Assembly: GCA_000727475.1 (NCBI GenBank)
Contig: KL647291.1
Location: 5,317,730-5,381,729 of the forward strand
Reading direction: 5' to 3'
Length of the DNA stretch: 64,000 nucleotides
Origin: Sarcocystis neurona
Lineage: Eukaryota > Apicomplexa > Conoidasida > Eucoccidiorida > Sarcocystidae
The notes under the pieces were generated by a model, which searched no databases, had not been told where the DNA came from, and worked only from the letters and a program-made list of their open reading frames with translations. This document shows positions 11,376 to 23,364 of this stretch, one piece after another. The position numbers and the translations under genes are program-made. Positions within the stretch are counted from its first letter, which is position 1. Every line of letters begins with the position of its first letter.

Positions 11376-11502
11376 CGCGGCGAAGGCGTCGATCTGCTTC
11401 CTTCTTCTTCGTCCTCTTCTATCCCTTCAAAAAGTAAGAATTGCTAGACAGTCATTCCCATTCTCTGTATCCATGAAGGAAGCAGGCGACCGTTGATATA
11501 TA

Positions 11503-11660
11503 CATAGACGTAGAAACATACACACATATAGGTATATATATAAACCCATATATACACATATATATTCATTATATAAACATGTATATAAGCATATATGGAT
11601 ACAGATATATATATATATATATATGTAAACATATGTATGCACAAACATATGTAGACATAT
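11503..11660. repeat. TA/CATA-rich microsatellite region
   Basis: The region is dense in tatata and acatata motifs, with a TA run near 11,604-11,622. It lies just upstream (minus sense) of the proposed HPR start. A further TA run lies at about 11,837-11,856. Confidence 0.75.
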
Positions 11661-11860
11661 ATACGGCAGGATGCGTGACGACGTGTTGTGTAACGTTGTT
11701 GTCCTCTGCGTTGAAAGAAGTGAGAGCAATTCTCCTTTGAAGCAAAGCACCAGCTCTACCCGTGGATATCTTTGTAGGTCTACTTCGACCTGCGCGGGCG
11801 CCGTTGTAGACCTGTGCATGCGTCCGTTTCGCTACGTATATATATATATATATATACGTC

Positions 11861-13400
11861 TCCTTCAGGCGTCTCCTCTAGGCCTCCTCTCTTATATACA
11901 AACAGTCGAGGACGAGAGTAGACTACGAGAAGGACACGTCATGCCCGCACGCGGCATGCGTATTTACATTATATTTGCGCCAGCACGAACAAGCGTCGGC
12001 CGCGTGTATTCTTTTGCACTCGTGGGGCTCGTCCGGTGCAGGCAGATGGGCCGCCCCAACGTGTCTGTGGGTCTCGCGTCCGGGGAAATTGACTCTTTTC
12101 CTGAGAAGAAACTCTTGGTCAATCTTGCTGTTCCTCTAGGCCACGCAGGGGGGCATCGTGTAGAACGTGCGTGAGTCCTGTGCATGTATCAGGTGTCCTG
12201 CCTTTGTCGCGGCAGAAGAGAGCCGAGCCCCACGGCAGTCACCCAAGCCCCTTGCCCACAAGCAACGCGTCCCTGGGACGAAACCACCAGGCCGTACATA
12301 TAGAATAGTTGGACAGATATACACGTGGCTGGCGTGGCGCACGCAGGGAGCGAACCGTCCGTATACGCGCGTCGAGTCTGGTTGAATATTAATGTGTGGT
12401 TGGAGTGGGGACTTTGTGCGTTGGACGAGTGACCTCGTTGCTGCAGGTGCCATGCGAAGGAGTCGCTGCAGCAGTTGAATAGGATGGCTCTGTGTTGTCC
12501 TCTGCGTATGTGTCTCTGTGTGTGTGTGTGCGTCCCCGCATAGGAAATATCTACTGTTACAGCACTAGGGGCCAATCGGCCGTCTGTAGAGGACGGGAGG
12601 CCTTCTCCTGTGCATGCTTGCATGCACACGTACACACGCACACATGCATACATTCGAAGATAGGCGTCACTATGTGTTATCATCTGCTTGGTCCCTTTCT
12701 GCGCTCCACGACGACTCCTGCTGTGGTCGCCGTCCCCTTCTAGTAGAGACGTGTGTCTACTTTCAATGTGTACACATTGGTTGATATGGATCTATACACA
12801 TATATGCGATAAGAAACACGTCTAGACACTTCGGCTTGATCTGTGGCTGACCCTTCGAAATAAACGAGTACGAAGCGTATACTTCTCGACCAAGTGAGCG
12901 CCGCAGGCCTCGCCCGGCAACACGGGAATTTTTCTACGTGAAGAAAGATCTTTTCTGCAGTGGTGTCTTGTCCTGTTTCCCCCGGCGGCGGCTCGTCCGC
13001 CGGAGAGCTACAGCTGCAGCAGCAGGAGCAACACCAGCATACCCAGGAGCTGCGGCGCCACGAGTTGCCGTTCTAAAAGAACGCAGCAGCTGCAGCAGCT
13101 GCCACAGCAGCAGCACCTCGCCAGTACTACATGTGAACAGCGGAGGAGTTGCGGCAACAACACCCCTTCAACCGCAGGCGCAGCAGCAGCGGCGCTTTGA
13201 ACAGGTGGCAGTGAGGCAATAGGAGCAGCTGCGCACTGCACGGAAACTGCAAGCGACATACGCGGGCAGGGTCGTCACCGGGCGAGCCTCGAGAGGAGCA
13301 GCAGCAGAAAAGCAGCCGCCAGGAATGTGACGCAGAGCGGCGCGTTCAGCCAACAGCAGGAGCCCCGACAGCAGGCTGCTGCAGGCCGTCTGTTGGGACT
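11861..13400. other. Unassigned stretch between HPR 5' end and upstream coding-like segments
   Basis: No gene is resolved. On the minus strand, near 12,435-12,480, a short reading ILFNCCSDSFAWHL echoes the FAWHL ending of the HPR exon at 1.4 kb and could be an upstream repeat-encoding exon. At 13,010-13,260 the DNA is CAG/GCT-rich, and every frame gives Ala/Gln/Leu low complexity. Confidence 0.3.
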
Positions 13401-13462
13401 TAGTTTCCTTCTTGACTGCAAAGAAGAAAGAGAGAGCGCCACAGCTCTTGGAAGCCCGAGAC

Positions 13463-13535
13463 CTGGCAAGGAATCCAGGCGCGGGCCTTGCACATTCGCC
13501 GGTATATTTCCTCAGAAGTCACACGTGTGCGCACA
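13463..13535 (-). CDS. Coding-like exon, possibly 5' HPR exon
   Basis: On the minus strand the stretch reads TSEEIYRRMCKARAWIPCQ and is followed by cag/gtctcg, an acceptable donor, near 13,463. The frame is open upstream to 14,131 through an Ala run. I do not recognise it. Its position and strand would allow it to be an upstream exon of the HPR gene. Confidence 0.25.
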
Positions 13536-13770
13536 TTTGTATGTTTGCTTCTCTTTCTGGAGCCGAGAATCCCACTCTGAGGAGCAGCGACAGTCTCCTG
13601 TCTGTCTTCCGTCTTCTTCGCACCACCGTCTGAGAAAGAGAACAATTTTTTGCTGCTGCAGTCTGCGCAGCAAAACCCCACATCGTCTCTGCATGTCGTT
13701 TCCCAGGCACACGGCACCGGCAGCACGCAGTGTGTGTGTCGCTCGCTAGCTGGCCCAGCATCGGCCGCAG

Positions 13771-13818
13771 CGGCAGCGGTCCAGCAGCAGCGGCAGCGGT
13801 CCAGCAGCAGCGGCAGCG

Positions 13819-13850
<32 letters not shown>
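13771..13850. repeat. 20-bp tandem repeat x3 followed by (CAG)n
   Basis: Three copies of a 20-bp unit (cggcagcggtccagcagcag) start at 13771, 13791 and 13811. They run into an uninterrupted CAG run to about 13,850. The period is not a multiple of three, so each copy shifts the frame, which argues against selection as coding sequence. Confidence 0.88.
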
Positions 13851-14810
13851 TGCAATGCTTTCTTCGCATGCAGCAGCGGAAAATGAAAGAAACGAAATGG
13901 CTCTGCAGAGAAGTGTGTTTCTGGTGGTCTCCCTTCCAGGCGAGTCTTCCATAGTCTCCCGTCAGTTTCTTGCCCAGTGTCCTGCGCATGCGTAAGAACT
14001 GCCGATACGTGCATCCATCTGTAAAGGATCCTCCTCCTGTCGAGACGCAGAGCGTTAGTCGTCCACGGCGGCAAACATTTCTCCGGGTGCGGCTGTCTGC
14101 AAGCAGGCGTGCAGTTGTCGTCAGCAACCATCTCTTGTATCTTGCCCGAGTCGTATGGTTGTCAAGCCCCCTCCGTTTATGGGGAAGTGTGGAGACCCCG
14201 GGAGCCTGGGCGCACCACCAGTAAGCAAAAGCGCTTCCGGACAGGAGACGGGCCAGGAGTCCGGCGGATCCTCACCCGCATCCCTAGGTTGCTTTCTCTG
14301 AGTTTTATGAAGACACTCGCATACACGTCCCGTCGCAGCAGGCACTCACCTGCTTCCGTTTCTCTGTGAAGTGCCTTTGTCCCTACACATGTCTCGACGG
14401 TGCCGCTGCCTGTAGACGTGTGTGTCTACCACGGTGTGGGCCTGCCTCTACATAAGACCCGCCGCCAGGCATCTCTTGACTGACTGCCTGTGGAAGCTTT
14501 TCATGAGAGAAATTTCTGTGTCTCTCCACATCGACGTGTAGAGGCCTACAGGTGGGACAACGGCAGAACAGCGGTGCTGTAGGCCGTCCTCTCCCCCCAC
14601 AGCATACAGACATCACGCGGGGGGAGACGGAAGAAGTCCTCTATCTCTCCTCCCCTCTGTTTTTCTCCTTTCAGCCGGAACTAACCGTTTCGAGACATAA
14701 AAGGCTAGAGGACACACTCCCACAACATTCTAGTCCTCAAACGTGGATTTGGAAAATCCGCCTCCCGCCAGAACAAACCTCCTCCGCGTCTCCACTTAAT
14801 CGCACACATG

Positions 14811-15012
14811 TATATATGTATAGAGAGAGAGATAGGTGCACATATACATATATGAGGTGTATGTATATATATGTACACGTGTATATATAGGTGTGCATAG
14901 ATATGTGACTGTATAGACATAATATATGTATGTGTATGTGTATATAGATATGTGACTGTATGGATATAATACATGTGTGTATGTACGCGTGTACAAATAT
15001 ATATAATATACA
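14811..15012. repeat. TA/GTATG microsatellite region with duplicated motif
   Basis: Alternating tatata, gtatgtgt and cacgtgt blocks fill about 200 bases. A motif of the form agatatgtgactgtat...ataatat occurs twice (about 14,899 and 14,946). The region lies between the divergent HPR and SAC3-like genes. Confidence 0.65.
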
Positions 15013-15908
15013 TACATGTGTGTATACGTGTGCACCCCGTGCACCACGGTAGAGGTGGGTAAAGCCGCGGAATTACATTTATAGTGGAGTGGTCGTGGAA
15101 GACCCCAAGAGAGAGAGAAGGCCTGCCGAATGTTGGTGAAGTCCTGAAGCCCGTGTGATGGGGTGTGGCCCTGTCGCCTTGTGAGTCCGTATGGAGCAAG
15201 TCCCGCCAACAATAGGCTTGGGAGATGCGCGTGCGTCAAAAGTCTCCGAAGCGACGTATGTGTAGGCGCTTCCTGTATGTCTACATATATATATATATGT
15301 ATTTGTGGGTGTTGGGCATGGCCAGCGGGTGTAGAGGCGCGCAGGAGTCAAATATAAGATTGCAACGGCTTTCACGCAGTCAGCACGTCCACTCTCTCAC
15401 GCACGACGCCGGTCTCTTGCGGTCTTCCTCTCTCTCCGCATGCAGACACGGGTGTCTGCGTCCTCCTGTTTGTGAAAGGAGTTGAGCGGCAGAGAACCTT
15501 TCTCTGCGTCAGGTTCCAGCCCTGCATGCATGCGACTCTACTGCGTCGATCAGTACGCGTGGAGCGGACAGTGGGAGTGAAGGGATGCCGTTTCTGCAGC
15601 GAGGTGAAGAGGCGCTGACAGCGGGCGTGAAGCGCAGGGACTGCCGCACAGCCCCCAGCCCCACGACAGCAGTCACAGGGGTCGCGCTGCTGCTGCAGCT
15701 TCACCGGGGACACCGAAGCGACGGCCGCGGCAGCAGTAGCAGCCTCGACGCTTGCCGCAACACATTGGCAGCAGAAGCGGGGGTAGCACCGGCAGGGGCG
15801 GCCCTAGGGACGTACCCAGCGCCATAGCAGCTGCAGCAGCAAGAGGACGGCAGAGTAAGCAGCGACCGCCACAGGGGCCACAGGGAGACGAGCCCTACGG
15901 TGAGGAGC
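15013..15908. other. Region upstream of the SAC3-like gene
   Basis: A short TA run lies at about 15,283-15,298. The plus-strand frame 15585-15827 (Ala-rich, ending in a stop) and the minus-strand frame 15372-15713 are open but unrecognised. The former might be an upstream exon of the SAC3-like gene. I see no sequence-supported promoter element. Confidence 0.3.
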
Positions 15909-18429
15909 ATGGAGGCGGCGCGTGGTGCTGCTGTGGGGCCCTTCTGCTGTGGGGCCGCTGTCTGTCGCGCGTGCGCCTTCTATTCGGACGCCGAGGACCG
16001 CGCCTTCAGAAGCCACCAACGCCTGTTGCATGCGCTAGAACAGGGGGACGGGCGCTGCGCCGTCCGCCAGTACGTGAGGAGGACGGGCACAGTCTCGAGT
16101 CAGCAACAGGCCGGGCAACTGAAGGAGCAGCAGCAGCAGCAAGCGCAGTCAGATAGGCGACAGCGGTGCCATGCGCAGCACGCGCAAACTTCTGCATGCA
16201 GCAGCGGCCCCAAAACGCCTGCAGGCGGACGTAGTGACCCCAAGCATGCGGGCCCTACAGGCGGTTTTTTCGTGAAGCCTGCAGCGCTTGGCACCACGGA
16301 AGCACGTACACGCCCAGCAACGAGTGATGGAGAGCAGGCAGCTGGCGCGAGCGAGACGTCCGCAAGTCGCAGTTTATCACCGCTCCCGTGCAGCGCTAAC
16401 GGGACCCCTGCGGGGACTAGTAGTAAAGCGCTAGCATTACTACCTTCTTCACAAGTGCGAGCGTCCAGCACCAATCCGGCATCTGCATACAAGACGAGTG
16501 TTCAAGCTTCTGCGGACATATGCAGCGCTTCCCTGCCTTCAGGCGTCGCCTGCAGCAACCGCTCGACAGCCTCGGTGGCAGCTCTTTCTGAGCGATGCAC
16601 CCGGTGGAAAGTGCTGCAGCTAGCTGTCGCTGCGACTGAGCAGAAGAAGCACGTGACGGGAAGTTGGGCAGGAGCAGAGGGTGTGTGCGTCAGTCCTCTT
16701 CCTGGGTGTCACGGGCAGGCAGCGCCTCGACCGCCTGATGTGCTCGTAGCCTGTAGCGACTATCTCCTTCGATTTCTCCTGCCCTCTGTAATATTCCCGC
16801 CTTCCCATGCCAACGTCGCCGCTGCACTTGTTGCTGCCGGCGAAACTGCGAGGGGCTCTGCAGCTACGAACTCTTCACCTGCTGCTACTGACACGTTAGA
16901 GTCTCCTGTTGTCACTGGCCTGGGGACCTCTCCGGACGCAGGTGCTGCCCACTGCGATCCCACATGTGATCGACCACGGGCTGACGCAGCTGCGTCCCTT
17001 CCTCGCTCGGCTCCTAGCGACCAGGAGGAGCAGCAGCAGCAGGCGGTGGCCTCTGCAGCAGAATCCGCCGGATCTTCCTGTGGAATACTCCCCGGCTCTG
17101 CATACCATGCGTGCAGTTGCCTATGTCACCGCTACGTTAACGACCGGACGGAACGCGTTCTTCGAGCGACCTCATTAGCAGACGACCAAGAAAAGCTGCT
17201 GTGTTTATCGAAGAGAGGCATGCGGCACGTGCAGACTACGGTCACTGCTTGTCCCCCATCCGCCTCAGTTCCTGATGGTTCTTCTGCTCCTGCAGACGTG
17301 GCTGCCGTCGCCAGTGCTGACGCTACTTGTGCTGGTACTTCTGCCGCTGCTGTCACCGGCCTTCTTGAAGGTCCCGCGTCTTCTGCTGCCTCTTCCCCTG
17401 CTCCTCCTGCTGCGGGCGCCGCTCTTGATGCTGCTGCAGCGGGGAATGGAGTCTACAGCTTCTTTTCGGACCGCCTAAGAGCGGTGCGACAGGAGGCTGT
17501 GCTGCAGCACCTGCTGCATCGGCCTGTTTACTTTTTGCTGCTGCTGCAGTCGACACGCTATCACCTATTCGCAGACGTGTTCTGGGGAGGGGGTCTCTTC
17601 ACGAGCAACGCAGGCACGTGCACACATTCCGCTGCCACGGGGACCGAAATCCCACCGCCGCTAAGGCGTTCAAGTAGCTCTATTCCTATGGAAAAAGCAG
17701 CCACGCCGCCCGAGCGCATGCAGCAGCAAGAGAAACATTTGCACGGCTCACAGGGTAGTCCTAAGCAGCTGTGGCATGCCAGCGATAGAGCAGCTCGACA
17801 CACTGAAGGCGCAGCGTCAGTCAAAAATAGCGCAGCTGTCGCTCGCGATTGCCGCACAGGTGATGCACCGGAGACGAGCAGCGGCAAAGGCACGGGGGGG
17901 CGGGTGGTGTCGGTAAGCCGCACGCATACCCCAGCAGCAGCAGCAGCGGCCCTGCTAGAGAAAGTGGGTTTCTCTGCAAGTCTAAATCGGCTGCTACTCG
18001 CGTCCTGCATGCAGCAGCTGCTGAACTTCACCCTCTCGACAGCGCGGCGCTTCTCCCGCCGGCAACAGCGCAGGCGGCAGGAGCAACTTCTGCAAGGACA
18101 CGTGCAGGGTTGCACTGCTGGCGACGCCACATTAGCTGCAAAAACATCAGAGAAGTTGCACAGAAGCAGCGTGTTCAACAGGGGCGCCTCCCGCAGTAAA
18201 CGAGCGTTTTCAGCTGACTTCTGTAGGTTCGCATCCCTGCTGCAGGTGCAGCCGCAGGACGTAGACGAAATTGTTGCATGCGCCGTGCTGTATCTGCTGT
18301 TACCCCGAGAAGACACAGCAGTTCCGCCTCAGGCTGTTCAGCTCGTGTTGCAGCAAACTGCGTCTGCCTTCCAAAATTTTTGGTTCGAGTGCCGTTGGAC
18401 GCAGTACGCAGTGCGCCTTGTACTTCTAG
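15909..18429 (+). CDS. SAC3-like gene, large 5' exon
   Basis: The frame is open from ATG 15909 to a stop at 18477-18479 (856 codons). The end of the exon is probably a donor: gtatga after 18429 (phase 1) or gtactt after 18419 (phase 0). The last conserved residues are AFQNFWFECRWTQYAVRL. It contains a Gln run near residue 76 and Ala/Ser-rich spacers between the conserved SAC3 blocks. Confidence 0.65.
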
Positions 18430-21400
18430 GTATGAAAACTCTTCGTCAAAAAGCGCTACGACAGCACGGGACCTGCTGAGCTAGCCGCGTACAAAGCAGC
18501 GGCAGATGAGCAGCGTGCTAAATAGACGGCCTTCGCGATATGCAGATATATATCTACATAAGCGTTTATGTATGTATGTATACATATATATATATATATA
18601 TATATGCGGATGTCTATACGTAGGTAGACACATACATATGTGGACGTGTACACGTATAACCGTATGCAAGGAGGTATAGCTGTATGCCTCTACGTGTATA
18701 TCATATTTCTTGCCTCCACAGAATCAAAAAACGTACACAGATCAGCTAGAGGCATCGACGAAAATCCAGAGTCGCGAATTTGTGTTAGGTAAGATCGTAA
18801 CATAAAGATTTGATGTAGAGTTTGCATATAGTGAGATACGTTGTCAAAGTGAGGGCGACCGTTTAAAGGCACCTCAGGGCTTCTCTTTCACGTACATGGC
18901 ACAAACTCCACATACGCAGAACAGGCGTGTGCTTTGATGTGGAAGAGGCTGGAGCAACTTACTTTCCACTGCGTCCACAGAGGACCACTTTGTAGTGGTT
19001 GGGCACGAATCGACGCACCACCACAACAGTACTCACATATCTGAGAAGAAAGACACAGAATATGGGCCTCTTTATACAAACGTGTAGCTAGTAGGGCTGT
19101 AGGAGAGATACAGCCATAGATATGTACAGGAAATTTATAGTGGGGACTGCTTGCTAACATACATACAACTAGGAACATGGAGGGATATAGGGTAGAGAGC
19201 ATATCTACACAGACATTGCAGTAGGTGTACACATCTGTACCTAGGTAGGAGCGACCAAGAAATACAGAAAGAGATTACACGTGTGCAGTCTCACAAGCTG
19301 GGTGAAGCCAGGCTGGGGGTAGAAATGTACCTCGAATGGGGAAAGAATTTGACGGACGTTTATGTAAGTAATACGGTATGAGGGTATATGTCACAGGAGG
19401 ATGGATGGCTAGATAGACAAGGAAATAGAAGCAAAAGATGCGCGAACAGCTGGAAGAAGCTTTAGAGATGAAGACGCGATAACGAACAACCGACGCACGG
19501 ATCTTTTGACACGTTAAGTGCCTTCGAGCGTCGGGATGGTCACGTGCCAGGAATGGACCCGGACGACGTATGCGTATGTTTCTTCGTAATTTTCTGCGCT
19601 TCGCGCATGCGTGCGTGTACACGGCAAATACGCGTAGGCATTCGAGAACACACGTATGTGTATATAGAACACGCATACGCAAAAAGTGCCCCCAAATATG
19701 AGATAAGCAAGTTTGTCTGTCCGTGTTTTGAGTGTAGTCGCAAAATTCGCTGGGTCCTGTGTTCTACAGGTATATTTTCTTACATATCTTCACACTATAT
19801 GTATGTACAGCTTGTACTACGACCGTACGTGTATCATTACGCAGGTAAGTTAAATGCGTCCCTGTCTGTGGCAGCACGCGGACAGGCTTGTGCCCCTCGC
19901 GTTGGCTGGGGTTCCAGCATCTCCCTGTGGTAATACGTAGATAGGTGTGTGCGTATCCCTGTCTTTGTGTGTGTACAAGCTTGCGTGCACCATGGAATTA
20001 TTTAAGGAGATCGCTCTTCCCCCTGAGAATTCGGCGTTTACTTACTTTGTCTGTGGTTCAACACTCAAAGGCGTACGCGAATGTGCGGAACGTACGTATA
20101 CACTTAGAGCTCGGCTGTAAAATCCTGTGTGTCTGGGAGAGTCTCACCGTCTAGTAGGTCCACAGCCGTTTGACACGACACGCAGGTGGGGGGGTCATCA
20201 CAAGGGTGGCGGAAACAGACTCGCATTCCCCCGGTGCAAGCGTGCAAATTCTTTTGTCTACATGCTTACCCGGCTGCCCCGCAGCAGCACATACGTGGGC
20301 CTGCGCCTGCATCTGTTTCCCTACTGGCTCCCTCTCTGCAGAAGCATGACCCGTCTGTTATGCAAAGAGGAGGAGGAATAAAGAAACGAAAAGTAGCAGC
20401 AGCAAACCCCCCCACCCCGTAGCCTGTCGAGATTTGTCACGTGCAAAGACAACGTAAAGATGAGACACGCTACACCAAAGAGCCTCTGTGCGTCCACACA
20501 TGTATACACACATATGTCCGCATATGTATGTACGCCTGTGGATTGACGCAACGGTACATGCGTGGGTGCACGTATGTCTCGTGTCGCATCCGTATCGGTA
20601 TGCCGCCCGTCTACGCTGTAGGCCTGCGTGTATCCTTCAGTGTCTATGTGTGCCCGTGAGCGGCCCTGCGCATGCTACGTACGTATATATGTGTATAAAT
20701 ATATGTGTGAGCATTCGTCTGTGCGTGTGTATGTAGTAGATAGCGTTTTTCGTCGGATTGTACTGGAGGTCTTTACTGTCGGTTCAGGACAGACCAAACC
20801 GGTGGGCATGCATCTCACATATGTGTGTGGATTTATGGAGGGGAAGTAGTTGCCAGTCTTCTTGTATGTTTCACATGGTCCTGCGTTGTTCGCGCCCACG
20901 CGGCCTTCGTGCGTGCAGCTGCTGCTGGCGGGGCGCATCGGTGCCTGAAGGAGCTTCTGGTCCTCCCAGCTAGAAAAAGCGAACCCTTCCCCTTCTTTCT
21001 GCAGTGCGCCATCTACTCTCATTTGGACTGCCTACGGGCTGCTGTTGCGGCGGATATCAAAGCCGCTGCCCCCCTGTCTTCGCCAGGCACCGGACTGTCG
21101 TTGCTTCGCCTGCAGCAGCTGCTGCAGTGCGACGCCCCCGCTGCCCTGCGACTCGCCCAAGCCACGGGGGCTACCCTGGAACAGGAGCAGGTGCAGCTGC
21201 CGGAAGAGCTTCAGCAGCCGCGGGACAAGTCACCAGGACAGGAAGCGACCTTCCCAGTAGTTTCGTCTCTGGCTTTTGAAGCAACAGCTAATGTCTACTT
21301 CTGCAGGGGGAGAAATCGCTCCCCAGGTGAATCCGCGCAGACGCGCTCGACATGTCTAAGGCAGCAGCAAATGCGGCCACACTTGCGTGGTGGAAGCGTC

Positions 21401-21577
21401 GCAGCTGTCAGCAGCCAACAACGTGAAGCTACCCGAAAATTCCCTACAAGCACATTTGCGTGGCTTCAGAGTGATGCCTGGCGGCGCTCGCCTCCTCCAG
21501 ATACGTTCGCCTTCCCGCGCAGCAGGGCAGAATTTCGTTCTCTATTCGACTGGCCGACGCATTACACGCCTCCCTAA
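15909..21577 (+). CDS. SAC3/GANP-family protein with low-complexity insertions, multi-exon
   Basis: SAC3/GANP proteins act in TREX-2 mRNA export, proteasome-lid-like scaffolds or centrosome function; which subtype applies here is not decidable. Recognisable blocks in order are: a Leu-rich segment RPPDVLVACSDYLLRFLLP (about residues 274-293), the family core GVYSFFSDRLRAVRQE (514-529) followed by a helix ending RYHLF, FSASLNRLLLASCMQQLLNF (from 688), and in the 3' exon FFLQCAIYSHLDCLRAAV plus the winged-helix-like LLRLQQLLQCDAPAALRLAQ (about 21.1 kb). Long Ala/Ser/Gln/Thr-rich insertions separate these blocks, so the protein is much larger than SAC3D1-type homologues. The first ATG in frame is 15909. 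The intron region 18.4-20.8 kb holds at least one more exon. Family assignment is inferred from motif order. Confidence 0.62.
18580..18606. repeat. (TA)n microsatellite in SAC3-like intron
   Basis: A run of about 24 bases of alternating T and A lies immediately downstream of the first large SAC3-like exon. Confidence 0.8.
18722..18788 (+). CDS. Candidate second exon of the SAC3-like gene
   Basis: This 67-base segment is bounded by a good acceptor (cttgcctccacag) and a strong donor (gtaaga). In one frame it reads NQKTYTDQLEASTKIQSREF, resembling the SAC3-family helix that ends in an E-F motif. In the frame dictated by the gtatga donor it reads differently. The opposite strand is also open, so the call is tentative. 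Confidence 0.38.
18790..20824. other. SAC3-like intron(s) with possible small exons
   Basis: Mostly unrecognised sequence. Possible exons are about 19,771-19,842, which ends at a perfect donor (cag/gtaagt), and about 20,015-20,086, reading LLTLSVVQHSKAYANVRN before gtacgt. The latter would fit the Ala/Val-rich helix expected before the C-terminal SAC3 block. Neither was proven by phase. Confidence 0.25.
20825..21577 (+). CDS. SAC3-like gene, 3' exon region
   Basis: The frame is open to TAA at 21575-21577. It encodes HAAFVRAAAAGG, then CAIYSHLDCLRAAV, a Leu-rich block with LQQLLQCDAPAALRLAQATG, then a Glu/Gln segment and a low-complexity tail. The middle matches the C-terminal part of SAC3 domains (helical end plus winged helix). 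A classic polypyrimidine acceptor (cttctttctgcag) just before 21005 may mark the true exon start for the second half. Confidence 0.55.
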   Translation: MWIYGGEVVASLLVCFTWSCVVRAHAAFVRAAAAGGAHRCLKELLVLPARKSEPFPFFLQCAIYSHLDCLRAAVAADIKAAAPLSSPGTGLSLLRLQQLLQCDAPAALRLAQATGATLEQEQVQLPEELQQPRDKSPGQEATFPVVSSLAFEATANVYFCRGRNRSPGESAQTRSTCLRQQQMRPHLRGGSVAAVSSQQREATRKFPTSTFAWLQSDAWRRSPPPDTFAFPRSRAEFRSLFDWPTHYTPP

Positions 21578-23364
21578 CTACACGTACACTCCGTGAAGCA
21601 TATGTGAGCGGCTAGGGCCCCCGCCTGCGGTAGCAGAGCGCACGCTTCAGTGCGAAACGGAAGCAGGGTGTACGACATCGGAATGTTGATGAACGGCGGC
21701 AGCGCGGTGACTTTTGTACCTGACATAGACGTATGATGTGTACACGTGGATGCATACGTATGCGGTGCGTACTGATGTATAAGTGTACACACGCGTGTCT
21801 AATGTATACAGAAGTATATGTATTCATACACGTATAGTATACACGTGCACGCGTCGCCCGGGGGACAAGGCGCAGCTGTTGTACGGCTGGACAGAGCAAC
21901 AGATTAGAACGCGTAGTTCTGTCCATCGCGTACACGCCTTGGTCGTTTCTCCTTCACACACACCTGCGCAGCCGGAAACACGAAGACCTGTCGGTGAAAG
22001 AAACATTCACGAGGATGAGATTATGTATCCAGTTACATATATACATGTATATAAAGGACCTGTACATTCCCGACATAAAGCGAAGTAAATACACGTCAGA
22101 TGTGGAGACAGACACGGACAGGGAGCGAAGAGGTAGACAAAAATGGATACAAGTCCATAAATGGGTAACAAACACAGGAACGTCTGTTTTCCTCGGCCCC
22201 GCCGTTCTACAGGAATTCATGCAGACAGGGAGTTCGGCGGGACGCGTCACGCCGGCCGGTGCCGCTTTGCAGGCTGAACCTGTGACGTGGGGTCGCGTTC
22301 GCCACACGTCGGCTTTTGAAAATTAATCCACTTGCAAACCGACTTACTTGCTCAACAGCGCACCTCGCTGCCTGGATATGACCCTACTACTATGTAAGTG
22401 AATCAACGTCTGTGTGCAGTTGCACAGGAGCACACCAGCATTTCTGGTTACACGGGGGCGTAGGTATGACCGCAAGTATTGACTGACGAAACTGATGTAC
22501 AGCTTCGACTTGCACATGCAGTACCTCGTCGTGAGTGCCTGTGACCGCGCTCTGACTGCTGTATGATACAGCCCCCCGGGCGTTCACGCGGCTGCTTCAA
22601 GCGCGAGGGAAGGGTGGATCCAGCGCTGCTCCTCTTGCTCCAGCGTGCCCGTTGCAATGCCTCGTCTGCAGCAGCAGCAGCAGCAGCGAGAAAAGCAGCA
22701 CGAGACGCAGCAGCTGTAGGTGCAGCGCGAGCAGTAATAGCGGCCGCACCAGAAACACCACGTGCAACAGCAGCCAAAGTATCAGCGTGAGGACCAGCAG
22801 CTGCATCCAGTGACAGCAGCGGCGAAAGCGGCACACTGCAGCACCAACAGCACGCCACACGGCACACTGGACTATCTACAACATGGCCGTGAAGTTAGCA
22901 GCTGCATGTAACACGAGGCAGTTTACGCAGCAAAGATAGGATGACGCACATTGAATGCGTGCGTTGCTGCTTTCTACGTGGCGCATCCAATTACCCGCGC
23001 AGCCGCTGTAGACCACCTTGGTCTACGCACAGCACGTCCAAAGCAATTCGTTTGCAGACGAGCCCTACGCACGTAATGCATCATCTGTTTTCAGCCGTAC
23101 AGACTGCTCATAAACGGTTTCGCTATTCACATATACATGAATATAGATACACATATGTCTGTATATGTGAGCATGTGTGCGCCCACGCAAATGAGACGTA
23201 AGACGTGTAGGCATTTGCAGACCTTCAAAGGTACGTACGAGTCCAGACAGACACACACCTGCACACACGCGCAGGGCAGCTGTTGAATTCTAAGTTGCAT
23301 GCGTAGACATGCCTGCCAATAAACCCCGTACGCGAGGTCGCACTCTAGACGCGCCGCAATCCTC
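21578..23364. other. Convergent intergenic region between SAC3-like and TGT genes
   Basis: The region holds short TA and CA repeats and no recognised gene. A minus-strand frame at 22448-22867 is Ala-rich (a 7-8 residue Ala run) and looks coding in composition. It might be an extra 3' exon of the TGT gene if the last exon is spliced at gtgggt instead of ending at the TGA. No match to a known family is visible. Confidence 0.3.

Noticed and set aside
12934..13260. Gln/Ala/Leu frames on both strands
   Set aside because: CAG/GCT low complexity in all frames and no flanking conserved blocks.
14705..15239. Minus-strand frames rich in Tyr, His, Ile and Thr
   Set aside because: They are created by the TA/CA microsatellite region at 14.8-15.0 kb.
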